Shown one piece after another: positions 25,383 to 32,439 of a DNA stretch of 64,000 bases. Made by a program: the position numbers and the translations under genes. The stretch comes from an uncultured Prevotellaceae bacterium. GTDB lineage: Bacteria; Bacteroidota; Bacteroidia; Bacteroidales; Bacteroidaceae. Each line of letters begins with the position of its first letter. Within the stretch, counting starts at the first letter, position 1. The notes beneath the pieces were generated by a model, which was not told where the DNA came from, ran no database searches, and saw only the letters and a program-made list of their open reading frames with translations. The stretch lies in the NCBI GenBank assembly GCA_902788605.1, contig CADAKX010000006.1, forward strand, positions 62,001-126,000, given 5' to 3'.

Positions 25383-26603
25383 TTACTTCTTTCTTTCCAA
25401 AATTGATGGGATGTTAGCAATGAAGCCATAAGCCTCGTCGCCATTGGCAATAAATGGATTCTCTGAAACTGCATCCGCATGCCAGTGGTCACGATCGAGC
25501 ACTCTCCAGTCGTCACACTCAAGTGTCTTGGGATCCATTCTGCCCCAGAGATCGCCATTGCCAGTATGCTCTTCGCGAGAGGTAAAGCCGTCGGTCACGT
25601 TGAGATGAAGGATACCATTCTGATAACTATAGGTGCCAACATAGCGCTCGCCCCAAGGCGTGATAATCAACTCGAATCTGTCGCCTTCAATCTTAATGGC
25701 CGCACGGATAATCTCTCCGTCACCGAAGTCGTCGTACCAGCACCAGAAGCCCTGAATATCGTCAGAAGTGGCTGTCACGGTCTTGCCTTGCTTAAAGAGA
25801 ACGTAGCCCAACATTTCCTCGTTGCTGCTCTCGGTCTTATAGATTTGCTTGAGAACCATCACAGACTTATCGTAAAGCAATCCGGGAACCGACTGAATCT
25901 CTCTGTGTTCATCTATAGGGATGGTCACCACACCATTGTTGACTGAATATTCACCTCTAAACATCTCCTCGCCGTTCTCCACGAATATCGCCATATTCCC
26001 TGTAACGGTAACGACATAGCTGTTGTTGGTGCTGTTTGTTGTCCATACGCCAATCAGGTCTTCAGCAGTCACTTCATCTGAGTTTGGCACGCTCTTGTTT
26101 TCAATCAGTTTTGCGAAGGCCATTGCAACCTCCTGATCGCTCCGGGCACGCGTGATGGTCATCACGTCGGTACCCTCTTCCAGGTAACGCTTAATCGTCA
26201 TCTCGTTGTCCGTCTGTCGCAGAATGTCAGCTTTTCTCTCCTGAGTACCCTTGTCAGGTGTTGTCACGAGGAATTTCACGGTGACGCCGCTTAATTCCCA
26301 AGACATGTGGGCAGCCTCAGCTTCAGGCTTCCAATTGCTCTTTGCCTTGGCCTTGTATTCAGCGTAGACACCTACGCCATTCTCCATGAAGTTGATGCAG
26401 AAGACGCATACCTTGCTATCGCTGTTCTCGTCTATGCCATACCAAGTACCAATCAGTTTGTCGGTATCAACCTCGGTCGAGGGTGTGTCATCACCTCCAC
26501 CAGAAGAACCACCCTTATCGTCGTCATCGCCACAGGCCACGAGTCCGAAGGAACCAACCATCAAGCCTAACATGAGGCTCATCAGATAAAAATACTTTTT
26601 CAT
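25383..26603 (-). CDS. Lipoprotein with three lipocalin-like repeats
   Basis: 406 residues. Lipobox GLVAC followed by GDDDDKGG, a surface-export-type signal. Three repeated modules each open with a lipocalin-like G-x-W motif: KLIGTWYGID (about 50), DLIGVWTTNS (about 185) and DIQGFWCWYD (about 285), each followed by beta-rich sequence. The promoter TATATTTG lies at 26659-26652 with TTTG 20 nt upstream. Ligand and role unknown. Confidence 0.7.
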   Translation of the reverse strand: MKKYFYLMSLMLGLMVGSFGLVACGDDDDKGGSSGGGDDTPSTEVDTDKLIGTWYGIDENSDSKVCVFCINFMENGVGVYAEYKAKAKSNWKPEAEAAHMSWELSGVTVKFLVTTPDKGTQERKADILRQTDNEMTIKRYLEEGTDVMTITRARSDQEVAMAFAKLIENKSVPNSDEVTAEDLIGVWTTNSTNNSYVVTVTGNMAIFVENGEEMFRGEYSVNNGVVTIPIDEHREIQSVPGLLYDKSVMVLKQIYKTESSNEEMLGYVLFKQGKTVTATSDDIQGFWCWYDDFGDGEIIRAAIKIEGDRFELIITPWGERYVGTYSYQNGILHLNVTDGFTSREEHTGNGDLWGRMDPKTLECDDWRVLDRDHWHADAVSENPFIANGDEAYGFIANIPSILERKK

Positions 26604-26806
26604 AACGTTATTAGTTTTAAGTTAGTAATATTGATTTATTAGGTATTATGGCGCAAATATATGAAGAATAGGTTATAAATGCAAATAAATTCGCAACTTT
26701 TTTGCAATACCACTCAATATTTCCGAATAATTCTGTATCTTTGCGGTCAGAAATACGGAATAATAGATTTGCAACGAAATAAATCATAATCATATCAGAA
26801 CTAAAA

Positions 26807-27472
26807 ATGAAATCGAAATTTTTACGGCTTCTTTTTGGCGTAGCCCTGCTTTTAAACGCCAACTCTATGAGTGCACAGAGTGCTTATTGCAATTCCTATG
26901 AGGATTTTTTGAAGGACAATTGGATTCCGTTGGATACTGTTAATAAAGAAGGTCCAGACAATAGTCAACTGTGGTGGTGGGGCGGCAATAGCTACAAATT
27001 TTCTACAGGCGACAAGGCTACGGACAAGATTCTTAAGAAGGAAGCCTTTATGGTCAAGCAAAATGATACCCTTTATGTTAATTGTCGCGATCTTGTTTTT
27101 TCTGACGTACGTTTCGGAAACGGCTATGCTCCCACTAAGAAAATAGGGAAGAGTAGCCTGCTTTTTGTGAACAAGAGGGACATTGGCAAGGCTCAGGCTG
27201 TTTATGGCGGAGGAATGGCATTTGGTGCCATTGGTGGTGCTATTATGGGTGCTGCTAATAGTCAGGCTGCCCAACTAGTATGCTATGTCATTTCATCTGG
27301 CAAAAATAATAATGGAGTTATCTATGCGCGCATGCTAAACGATGAGATGATGGATCTGTTGTTGAGTGGCCACGAAGACGTGAAGAACGAATTCTATTCC
27401 GAGAAGAATAAAAGGAAACGCCTATGGGTCTCTTATGTTTTACCCATCCTTGAGAAAGCGGGTATTCTATAA
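26807..27472 (+). CDS. Exported protein of unknown function
   Basis: 221 residues with a signal peptide (LLFGVALLLNANSMSAQ). The middle has a Gly-zipper-like hydrophobic stretch GGGMAFGAIGGAIMGAA (about 134-150) that could insert into or pack against a membrane. The rest is a mixed fold (KNDTLYVNCRDLVFSDV-like strand) seen in hypothetical Prevotella proteins. The promoter TATCTTTG lies near 26733. No function assigned. Confidence 0.65.
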   Translation: MKSKFLRLLFGVALLLNANSMSAQSAYCNSYEDFLKDNWIPLDTVNKEGPDNSQLWWWGGNSYKFSTGDKATDKILKKEAFMVKQNDTLYVNCRDLVFSDVRFGNGYAPTKKIGKSSLLFVNKRDIGKAQAVYGGGMAFGAIGGAIMGAANSQAAQLVCYVISSGKNNNGVIYARMLNDEMMDLLLSGHEDVKNEFYSEKNKRKRLWVSYVLPILEKAGIL

Positions 27473-27729
27473 CCCTGTTAATATAAAGCGAGCGAGTCAA
27501 TTGCCCCGCTCTTTTATGTTCTGTCCAGCAAATGACAGTTGACAGATGACAATTAATAATAGTCACATACCTTTCGTTCCGTGTCACCCCTTACTACGCC
27601 ATCTGTCGTTGTTTCAATATGTCAGGTGTCTCTTGCGAAACACGTTGCAAATATACAAAAAAGATAGCACTTTCTATGTCATTTTGCAAAAAAAATATTC
27701 AAAATCTTGTTTAATTCAAGAAAAAGTAT
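27473..27729. other. Intergenic region upstream of the abi locus
   Basis: Contains a weak GAGCG/CGCTC hairpin after the exported-protein gene and a TGACAGT heptamer tract (27532-27556). The -33-like TTG of the ncRNA promoter is at about 27707. No gene seen. Confidence 0.5.
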
Positions 27730-27737
27730 TATATTTG
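27730..27737 (+). promoter_or_regulatory. Promoter of the abi-associated RNA
   Basis: -7 box TATATTTG, with TTG (in TCTTG) 20 nt upstream: the same spacing as the other promoters in this window. A start near 27742 is expected. Confidence 0.7.
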
Positions 27738-27740
27738 CAC

Positions 27741-27835
27741 CCGAAATCAAGAAGATTCTCGGATAAGACAGTCCGAAATTAGCGATAACAGAACCCGTCA
27801 GCATCCCGTAGATCTGCTGGCGGGTCACCTTTTTT
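27741..27835 (+). ncRNA. Putative structured RNA upstream of the abi gene (candidate RNA antitoxin)
   Basis: About 95 nt between its own promoter and a strong terminator, with no start codon that gives a useful peptide. The first hairpin pairs CCGAAATC with GATTCTCGG (one bulged C, loop AAGAA, 27741-27762). A single-stranded middle contains TCCGA (27772-27776), complementary to TCGGA (27759-27763), allowing an alternative fold. The last hairpin has an 11-bp stem, ACCCGTCAGCA/TGCTGGCGGGT (27793-27825), then a T-run at 830-835, only 10 nt before the abi ATG. AbiF-type HEPN genes are reported to be linked to a conserved ncRNA that acts as antitoxin; the layout here fits that, but RNA identity is inference. 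Confidence 0.6.
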
Positions 27836-27845
27836 ATATATTGCA

Positions 27846-28769
27846 ATGAGCAACCAAAAGCCACGCACGATAGAAGAGCAAATTCGTCTGCTTCGTTCAA
27901 GAGGTATGCAGTTCAACGATGAGGAGTATGCAAAAGAATGCTTGTCGCATATCAGCTACTTTCGCCTGAAATACTATTGGACGGATATGATTGACGAAGA
28001 AACAGATCATGACTTCCTTGAAGGAACATCGTTTGACGATGTCATAGCCCGATACAACTTTGACCGCATTTTGCGCCAAATACTCTTTGATGCCATAGAG
28101 ACCATAGAAGTGGCTTTGAGAGCAAAGATAATCAACCATCTTTCACAAGCAAAAGATAGTGGACTTTGGTATTTGGATGAATCACTCTTTGAAAAGATGG
28201 ACTACTATGAGGATTTCCTGCTTGACCTTAAATATGAGTTTGAGCGTAGTACAGAGCCCTTTGCCAAAGAATACATAGCCAAACACACAAATTGGGATAG
28301 CGAGTCAATGCAAGGTGACAATCCTGACGCATGGATGATTCTTGAGGTTGCTACATTTGGTACACTCTCGAAGATGTACAAGAACCTGAAGAATCAGTTG
28401 CCTCAACGAGCAACCATTGCTAACGAGTTTGGGCTCTATTCTGCTAAGGAACTTTCAAGTTGGTTGGAGGCAATATCTGTATTGAGAAACATTGTCGCTC
28501 ATCATTCACGTCTCTGGAATAGGAGTCTTGCCAAGCAGCCCATGAATATTAAAGGACATCGTGACAAGTGGTTATGTACTCCATTTACGGATAACCAGAA
28601 AAAGAAACCCTACGGAGTTATTACTGCTATGCTCTATCTTTGCAATGCCGTATATCCAGAGAACATAATCAAGACTAAGATTCTTTCCTTGCTGGATAGT
28701 AGCAAAGATATCCCTTATGGCAAATTAGGCTTTACTGGCAACTGGCGGAACGAACCCATATGGAGGTAA
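27846..28769 (+). CDS. Abi (AbiD/AbiF-like) HEPN protein
   Basis: 307 residues of the Abi_2 family. The early block EEQIRLLRSRGM, CLSHISYFRLKYYW and the central FDRILRQILFDAIETIEVAL are typical. VLRNIVAHHSRLWN (about 212-225) holds the HEPN RNase motif R-x4-H (R214/H219). A second R-x5-H occurs at R92/H98 in LRAKIINH, which may be structural. HEPN proteins of this kind cleave RNA and act in abortive infection or toxin-antitoxin systems. The compact RNA gene upstream and the terminator between them mean read-through sets toxin level. Coding is AT-richer than neighbouring housekeeping genes, consistent with transfer. Confidence 0.88.
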   Translation: MSNQKPRTIEEQIRLLRSRGMQFNDEEYAKECLSHISYFRLKYYWTDMIDEETDHDFLEGTSFDDVIARYNFDRILRQILFDAIETIEVALRAKIINHLSQAKDSGLWYLDESLFEKMDYYEDFLLDLKYEFERSTEPFAKEYIAKHTNWDSESMQGDNPDAWMILEVATFGTLSKMYKNLKNQLPQRATIANEFGLYSAKELSSWLEAISVLRNIVAHHSRLWNRSLAKQPMNIKGHRDKWLCTPFTDNQKKKPYGVITAMLYLCNAVYPENIIKTKILSLLDSSKDIPYGKLGFTGNWRNEPIWR

Positions 28770-28790
28770 TTGACGATTGACAAATGACAA
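28768..28790. repeat. Heptamer repeat after abi
   Basis: ATTGACGATTGACAAATGAC, beginning at the abi stop codon. 7-bp periodic. Confidence 0.7.
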
Positions 28791-28795
28791 ACATA

Positions 28796-28828
28796 ATTCC
28801 CTGCAAGCCTAAGTGGTTTGCAGGGAAT
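28796..28828 (+). terminator. Terminator hairpin, copy B of the 33-bp inverted pair
   Basis: Exact reverse complement of 25287-25319, with the loop now GCCTAAGTGGT. Followed by TTTTGTTTG on the plus strand, so it should end the abi transcript. Confidence 0.85.
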
Positions 28829-28928
28829 TTTGTTTGTGTAAATTTCTGATACGTCAAATTGTCATACATGACAAGTTTGCTGTGGATTGGTATAGACTTT
28901 GCTGTTTACGGTATAAAAAACCTAAATT

Positions 28929-30278
28929 ATGAGCTTCGATAAAAAGAATTATGTAGAATTTGTTATTACAAACAATCTAAAATTGTTAACTGAAGGTAAA
29001 GCCTCTCAGAATGACATCGATTGGGCGACGATGAATATGGAAGTCCGCAGGTGTAGGGAAATGCATTTCATGGACGAGGTGCACATCCAAATGCAACCAT
29101 ACTATGAGATGCTTATCCATGCAGACCCCAAACTATTTACTGGTCGCGTCGTCTCCCTTTATCACTTCGTTCTCAATACTGCGGAGGTGGATGACCAATT
29201 CGCTTCTTGGGCAAAGAAATATGATTTGCTTGATATGACGGAAGATTGGTCGGACTATCTGCGCAAGACGGATTCAGACATTCATTATTATAATAAACTG
29301 ATACGTCTCTTGGTAGAGGGTGGCTATGACACAAACTGGCAGGATTTGTCAGAGCAGCTTAAACTCAATTTGCACGAGGCCGAGGTTTATAGCGATTACA
29401 AGACGGGCGAGTTGATGTGCTTTCTGCATGGTGTGGCAATGCTGATGAACACACCTTGGGATGACGACAAGAAGATGGAATTCTTTGATTTGTTTTGTGA
29501 CAATTGGGATTTCATGAAGCATTTCTATTCTGTCATGATACGCCGTGTGATAGGCTGTAAGTTGCCAAACTTCGCGGCTGTTGCAAACCTTGTGGCTCAG
29601 CAGCCCCGCTACCACCAGTATATTCATCTTTTCTTTTGCGCATTGTGTTTTCGTGAGGATAGCCTGAACTTGAAAAAGAAGCAGCTTAAGACGCTTGAGG
29701 AACGCATGGCCCACATCAGGAATATTATGGATGAAACAAAACCATCGGAAGCCCTTAATGAACTGTGTGACACCCTGTTTCCCGAGGATTTCCAGCGCAT
29801 GCTCGATGAATTCCGTCCGGAGACTCGCGAACAGGTGGAGAAGGAAAGAAACAAGTTGAGAATGGAGGTTGGTCTGCTGACCACGCAATTGTCTGAGATG
29901 GCCATGAAACTGAAAACAGCGTTGGAACGTTCGGTGCCTATTTCCGATATCGAGTGTCAACTGTTGCGCTTGACGCCAGGTGCCGCTCTTGACATCTGCG
30001 GACAACTGACCATGATGCTGACAAACAATGCCGCATGGATGTCGAGTGTGGCAGAAATCAGAGAGAAGATACTCAAGAAGAAAGAAGAACAAGAGCGTCA
30101 ACTTTCTGAAGCGATGAGGACAATGGCTGAGAAAAGGTCAGTGGAAGTGAAGGTCGAAAATGGTGGAACAGCCCAGATTACCGAACATGGCGATATCCGC
30201 AACCTGGCAGAATTGCCTGAGAACATCATGAGTGAAAAATTACTGGAGAATGAAAATACAAATAGAATCGGGAGCTAA
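28929..30278 (+). CDS. Unrecognised protein, 449 aa, with coiled-coil region
   Basis: No signal peptide or membrane segment. A helical N-terminal two-thirds (FVITNNLKLLTEGKASQ, FCALCFREDSLNLKKKQL) is followed by likely coiled coil (EQVEKERNKLRMEVGLLTTQ; ILKKKEEQERQLSEAM) and a short ending VKVENGGTAQITEHGDIRNL. That ending resembles the start of the next protein (IESGANVQITDKPIYNIHGD). The stop lies inside the next gene. Probably an accessory gene pair; family not recognised. Confidence 0.6.
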   Translation: MSFDKKNYVEFVITNNLKLLTEGKASQNDIDWATMNMEVRRCREMHFMDEVHIQMQPYYEMLIHADPKLFTGRVVSLYHFVLNTAEVDDQFASWAKKYDLLDMTEDWSDYLRKTDSDIHYYNKLIRLLVEGGYDTNWQDLSEQLKLNLHEAEVYSDYKTGELMCFLHGVAMLMNTPWDDDKKMEFFDLFCDNWDFMKHFYSVMIRRVIGCKLPNFAAVANLVAQQPRYHQYIHLFFCALCFREDSLNLKKKQLKTLEERMAHIRNIMDETKPSEALNELCDTLFPEDFQRMLDEFRPETREQVEKERNKLRMEVGLLTTQLSEMAMKLKTALERSVPISDIECQLLRLTPGAALDICGQLTMMLTNNAAWMSSVAEIREKILKKKEEQERQLSEAMRTMAEKRSVEVKVENGGTAQITEHGDIRNLAELPENIMSEKLLENENTNRIGS

Positions 30279-30849
30279 CGTTCAGATTACGGACAAACCC
30301 ATATACAACATCCATGGCGACGTGGTACAGCAGAAGATAGTGGCACCACCAATCCCCCAAAGGGCGGCTCCTAAGGAGAAGTCTCCCAAGAAGACGAGCG
30401 ATGAGGTGGTTAAGACCTCTTTTGCCTACAATCCCACTGGTATTACTGATGAAAGCAAGAACATCAGGCTTTCAGAGGTGTTTAATCTGATGAGAGCCCA
30501 TGGACTGATAGACAAGGATTCCAGTCTCAAGGAGTTTCTTCAAGTGTTCTCAGGCGAGAGCGTTACGGTGAGGATTGCATGGACTGGCAGCAACAACATC
30601 CTGCATTATCTCTTTGACGAGTGGGTGAACGCGAGAAAGTATGTTCCCAAGCCCAGGGGAGGTTTGTGGAAAACGGTTGCTGCCCGTTTCTATTATCGCG
30701 GAAAAGACAAGGATGGGGTGTATTTCGACGAGGACTATACGGCCGACGAACTGCGGAAGACGGCCAATCCTGTGAACCCATCGGACGACCTGGAATTTAT
30801 CCTCGAATTGCTGAAACCCGATCTTCGCACTCGGCGTTACGGAGAGTGA
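30250..30849 (+). CDS. Unrecognised protein overlapping its upstream partner
   Basis: 199 residues from ATG 30250, which has GGAG a few bases upstream; an alternative in-frame ATG is at 30232. The N-terminus has IQIESGANVQITDKPIYNIH and a Pro/Lys-rich linker, and the C-terminal part (LSEVFNLMRAHGLIDKDSS, GGLWKTVAARFYYRGKD) looks like a compact helical domain, perhaps DNA-binding. The 29-bp overlap with the 449-aa gene means coupled translation. Followed by a terminator at 30902. Confidence 0.6.
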   Translation: MKIQIESGANVQITDKPIYNIHGDVVQQKIVAPPIPQRAAPKEKSPKKTSDEVVKTSFAYNPTGITDESKNIRLSEVFNLMRAHGLIDKDSSLKEFLQVFSGESVTVRIAWTGSNNILHYLFDEWVNARKYVPKPRGGLWKTVAARFYYRGKDKDGVYFDEDYTADELRKTANPVNPSDDLEFILELLKPDLRTRRYGE

Positions 30850-30901
30850 CCTCGGCGCTCGGTTCGGCGTCTACATATTTTTTTAGAATTTTTTTTGTTT
30901 G

Positions 30902-30937
30902 CGCAAATAGCTGTCAGAAGGCTGTTTGCGTTTTTCT
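30902..30937 (+). terminator. Intrinsic terminator
   Basis: CGCAAATAGC pairs with GCTGTTTGCG (one G-U), followed by TTTTTCTTTC. A second hairpin, CTCGGCG/CGCCGAG, is at 30961-30988. Confidence 0.75.
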
Positions 30938-31036
30938 TTCTGTTCTGTTCAGCCACGAAACTCGGCGCCTGGAACGAAAAACGCCGAGAAAAAATCAGCA
31001 TAGGTGAACTCTCTCATATGAGGGTGATTAAAAACT

Positions 31037-31402
31037 ATGCATAATACAATTTTTATCGGCGGTCAGGCAGCCGTAACGCTTGACAAAGAAAACAAAGTGT
31101 CTAACATCCAGTTCTTGCCCGACGACGACATGGCGTTGGTGCTCGACCAGGGCAGCATCACCCGCGGACAACTGCAGCAGCTGCGCAACGGTAGCTTTGA
31201 CTACATCGCTAATGCCAGCGCCTTCAGGAAGAGTCACAAAGCCAATTCAACGCTGCTGCGCAAGGCGGCCCACGGACGACTGTCGGCCACCCGCGACGAG
31301 GCCATCCAACTGACGCTGAAGGTCTTCAAACGCGAGGGACTGGACGTGAGAGAGACCCTGCTGCGCGAGGCTGTGGAACTGATAGACAATGTGAAACTCT
31401 AA
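31037..31402 (+). CDS. Unrecognised protein, 121 aa, first gene of primase-like cluster
   Basis: Soluble, no signal peptide. It starts MHNTIFIGGQAAVTLDKENK and ends in a helical region (LTLKVFKREGLDVRETLLRE). It is 12 bp upstream of the BT4734-like gene, same strand. Bacteroidetes clusters of this kind often start with a small unknown gene; function unknown. Confidence 0.55.
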   Translation: MHNTIFIGGQAAVTLDKENKVSNIQFLPDDDMALVLDQGSITRGQLQQLRNGSFDYIANASAFRKSHKANSTLLRKAAHGRLSATRDEAIQLTLKVFKREGLDVRETLLREAVELIDNVKL

Positions 31403-31414
31403 ACCCTTGAAATC

Positions 31415-31972
31415 ATGGAAAAGAATTATGAGATGTCGTTTTTCTGCGCACCTATTACTAATAAGGTGCCCTTGCGCACGGTGACCCTGATAGAGGTGGC
31501 AAAGATGGTGAAGAGCCTGTGGCTGGAGCCTCAGACCACGGTGCTGCGCAAGATTACCAGCGAGGCTGAGGCTCGCGAATTCAAGGGGAAAAATCTGCCC
31601 TATGTGACTCCTGCGGGCGTCTTCAGCTATTGCAACGACCAGTCGCTCGTGAAGCATTCGGGCGTGCTGTGTATGGACCTGGACCACATAGGCGATGTCG
31701 ACGGACTGAAACACCGACTGATCAAGGACTCGCTGTTTGAGACGCTGATGGCCTTTCGCTCGCCCAGCGGAGACGGTCTGAAGTGGTTCATCAAGATTGA
31801 CCTTACAAGGTGTGACCATCGCCAGTGGTTCGACGCCGTGAGAAACTATCTGATGTCGATGTATGGACTCGGCGACAAGCAGGCCGACCCGTCGGTGAGA
31901 AACGAGTCGCGAGCCTGTTTCCTCTGCTACGACCCTCAGGTGTATGTGAACCCAGCTCTTCTGACAGTTTGA
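31415..31972 (+). CDS. BT4734/VirE N-terminal-like primase-type protein
   Basis: 185 residues matching the BT4734-like domain often fused to primase/helicase modules: PYVTPAGVFSYCNDQSLVKH, VLCMDLDHIGDVDGLK (acidic DLD that may bind metal), FRSPSGDGLKWFIKI and SRACFLCYDPQVYVNP. The final codons LLTV and the stop are supplied by a TGACAGT heptamer tract (31961-31987), so the original end may have been different. Likely acts in DNA replication or repair within an integrated element. Confidence 0.75.
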   Translation: MEKNYEMSFFCAPITNKVPLRTVTLIEVAKMVKSLWLEPQTTVLRKITSEAEAREFKGKNLPYVTPAGVFSYCNDQSLVKHSGVLCMDLDHIGDVDGLKHRLIKDSLFETLMAFRSPSGDGLKWFIKIDLTRCDHRQWFDAVRNYLMSMYGLGDKQADPSVRNESRACFLCYDPQVYVNPALLTV

Positions 31973-31987
31973 CAGATGACAGTTGTA
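31961..31987. repeat. Heptamer repeat at a gene junction
   Basis: CTGACAGTTTGACAGATGAC then AGTTG. It provides the TGA stop of the upstream gene (31970-31972) and a possible ATG (31976) for the next. Confidence 0.75.
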
Positions 31988-31990
31988 GAA

Positions 31991-32419
31991 ATGGACACAC
32001 CAAACAACCCCGTATTCGACCCGATGGCGTGGCTGGCCCAGAAACCTTCGGCCACCACCCATCCCCGGTCGTCAGCACCCGCCAACACTCAGCCCACCAA
32101 GGCCTGCCAGTCTCTGTCCCATGCCGACGAACTGGCCAAGGCCACGGCTGTGGTGCGCCAGCTGATAGACCGCAACGCCAACATTGCCGAGGAGTATCTT
32201 GACTACGTGCGACTGGGCTTTGCCCTGGCCAACGGACTGGGCAGCGACGGGCGAGACCTCTATCACATGCTCTGCGCCCACAGCACCAAGTATCGCATGG
32301 AAGACTGCGAGCGCAAATGGCAGGAATGCCTGAGTAAGGCCGACGGACGCACCAGCATCGCCACCTTCTATCACATGGCCCGAGAGGCTGGGGTGGATAT
32401 CAAAAACATGAAAAGATAA
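31991..32419 (+). CDS. PriCT-like primase accessory protein
   Basis: 142 residues from ATG 31991; an in-frame ATG at 31976 lies inside repeat DNA and is less likely. The Pro-rich N-terminus (about 1-45) is followed by a helical domain typical of primase C-terminal PriCT modules: ATAVVRQLIDRNANIAEEYL, VRLGFALANGLGSDGRDLYH, ERKWQECLSKADGR, TFYHMAREAGVDI. It sits between BT4734-like and DUF3987-like genes, and the three together resemble one primase-helicase protein split into parts. Confidence 0.65.
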   Translation: MDTPNNPVFDPMAWLAQKPSATTHPRSSAPANTQPTKACQSLSHADELAKATAVVRQLIDRNANIAEEYLDYVRLGFALANGLGSDGRDLYHMLCAHSTKYRMEDCERKWQECLSKADGRTSIATFYHMAREAGVDIKNMKR

Positions 32420-32439
32420 TCGTTTAACAACTTACACAG

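Noticed and set aside
27741-27835. A CRISPR-like or tandem-repeat RNA before the abi gene
   Set aside because: No repeated units or spacers; structure is two different hairpins, so not an array.
25287-28828. Insertion sequence bounded by terminal inverted repeats
   Set aside because: No transposase inside, and the 33-mer is itself a hairpin terminator, so IS status is unsupported.
28891-28900. Promoter for the 449-aa gene (TATAGACTTTG)
   Set aside because: Spacing inside the -7 element is one base off; not confident enough to list.
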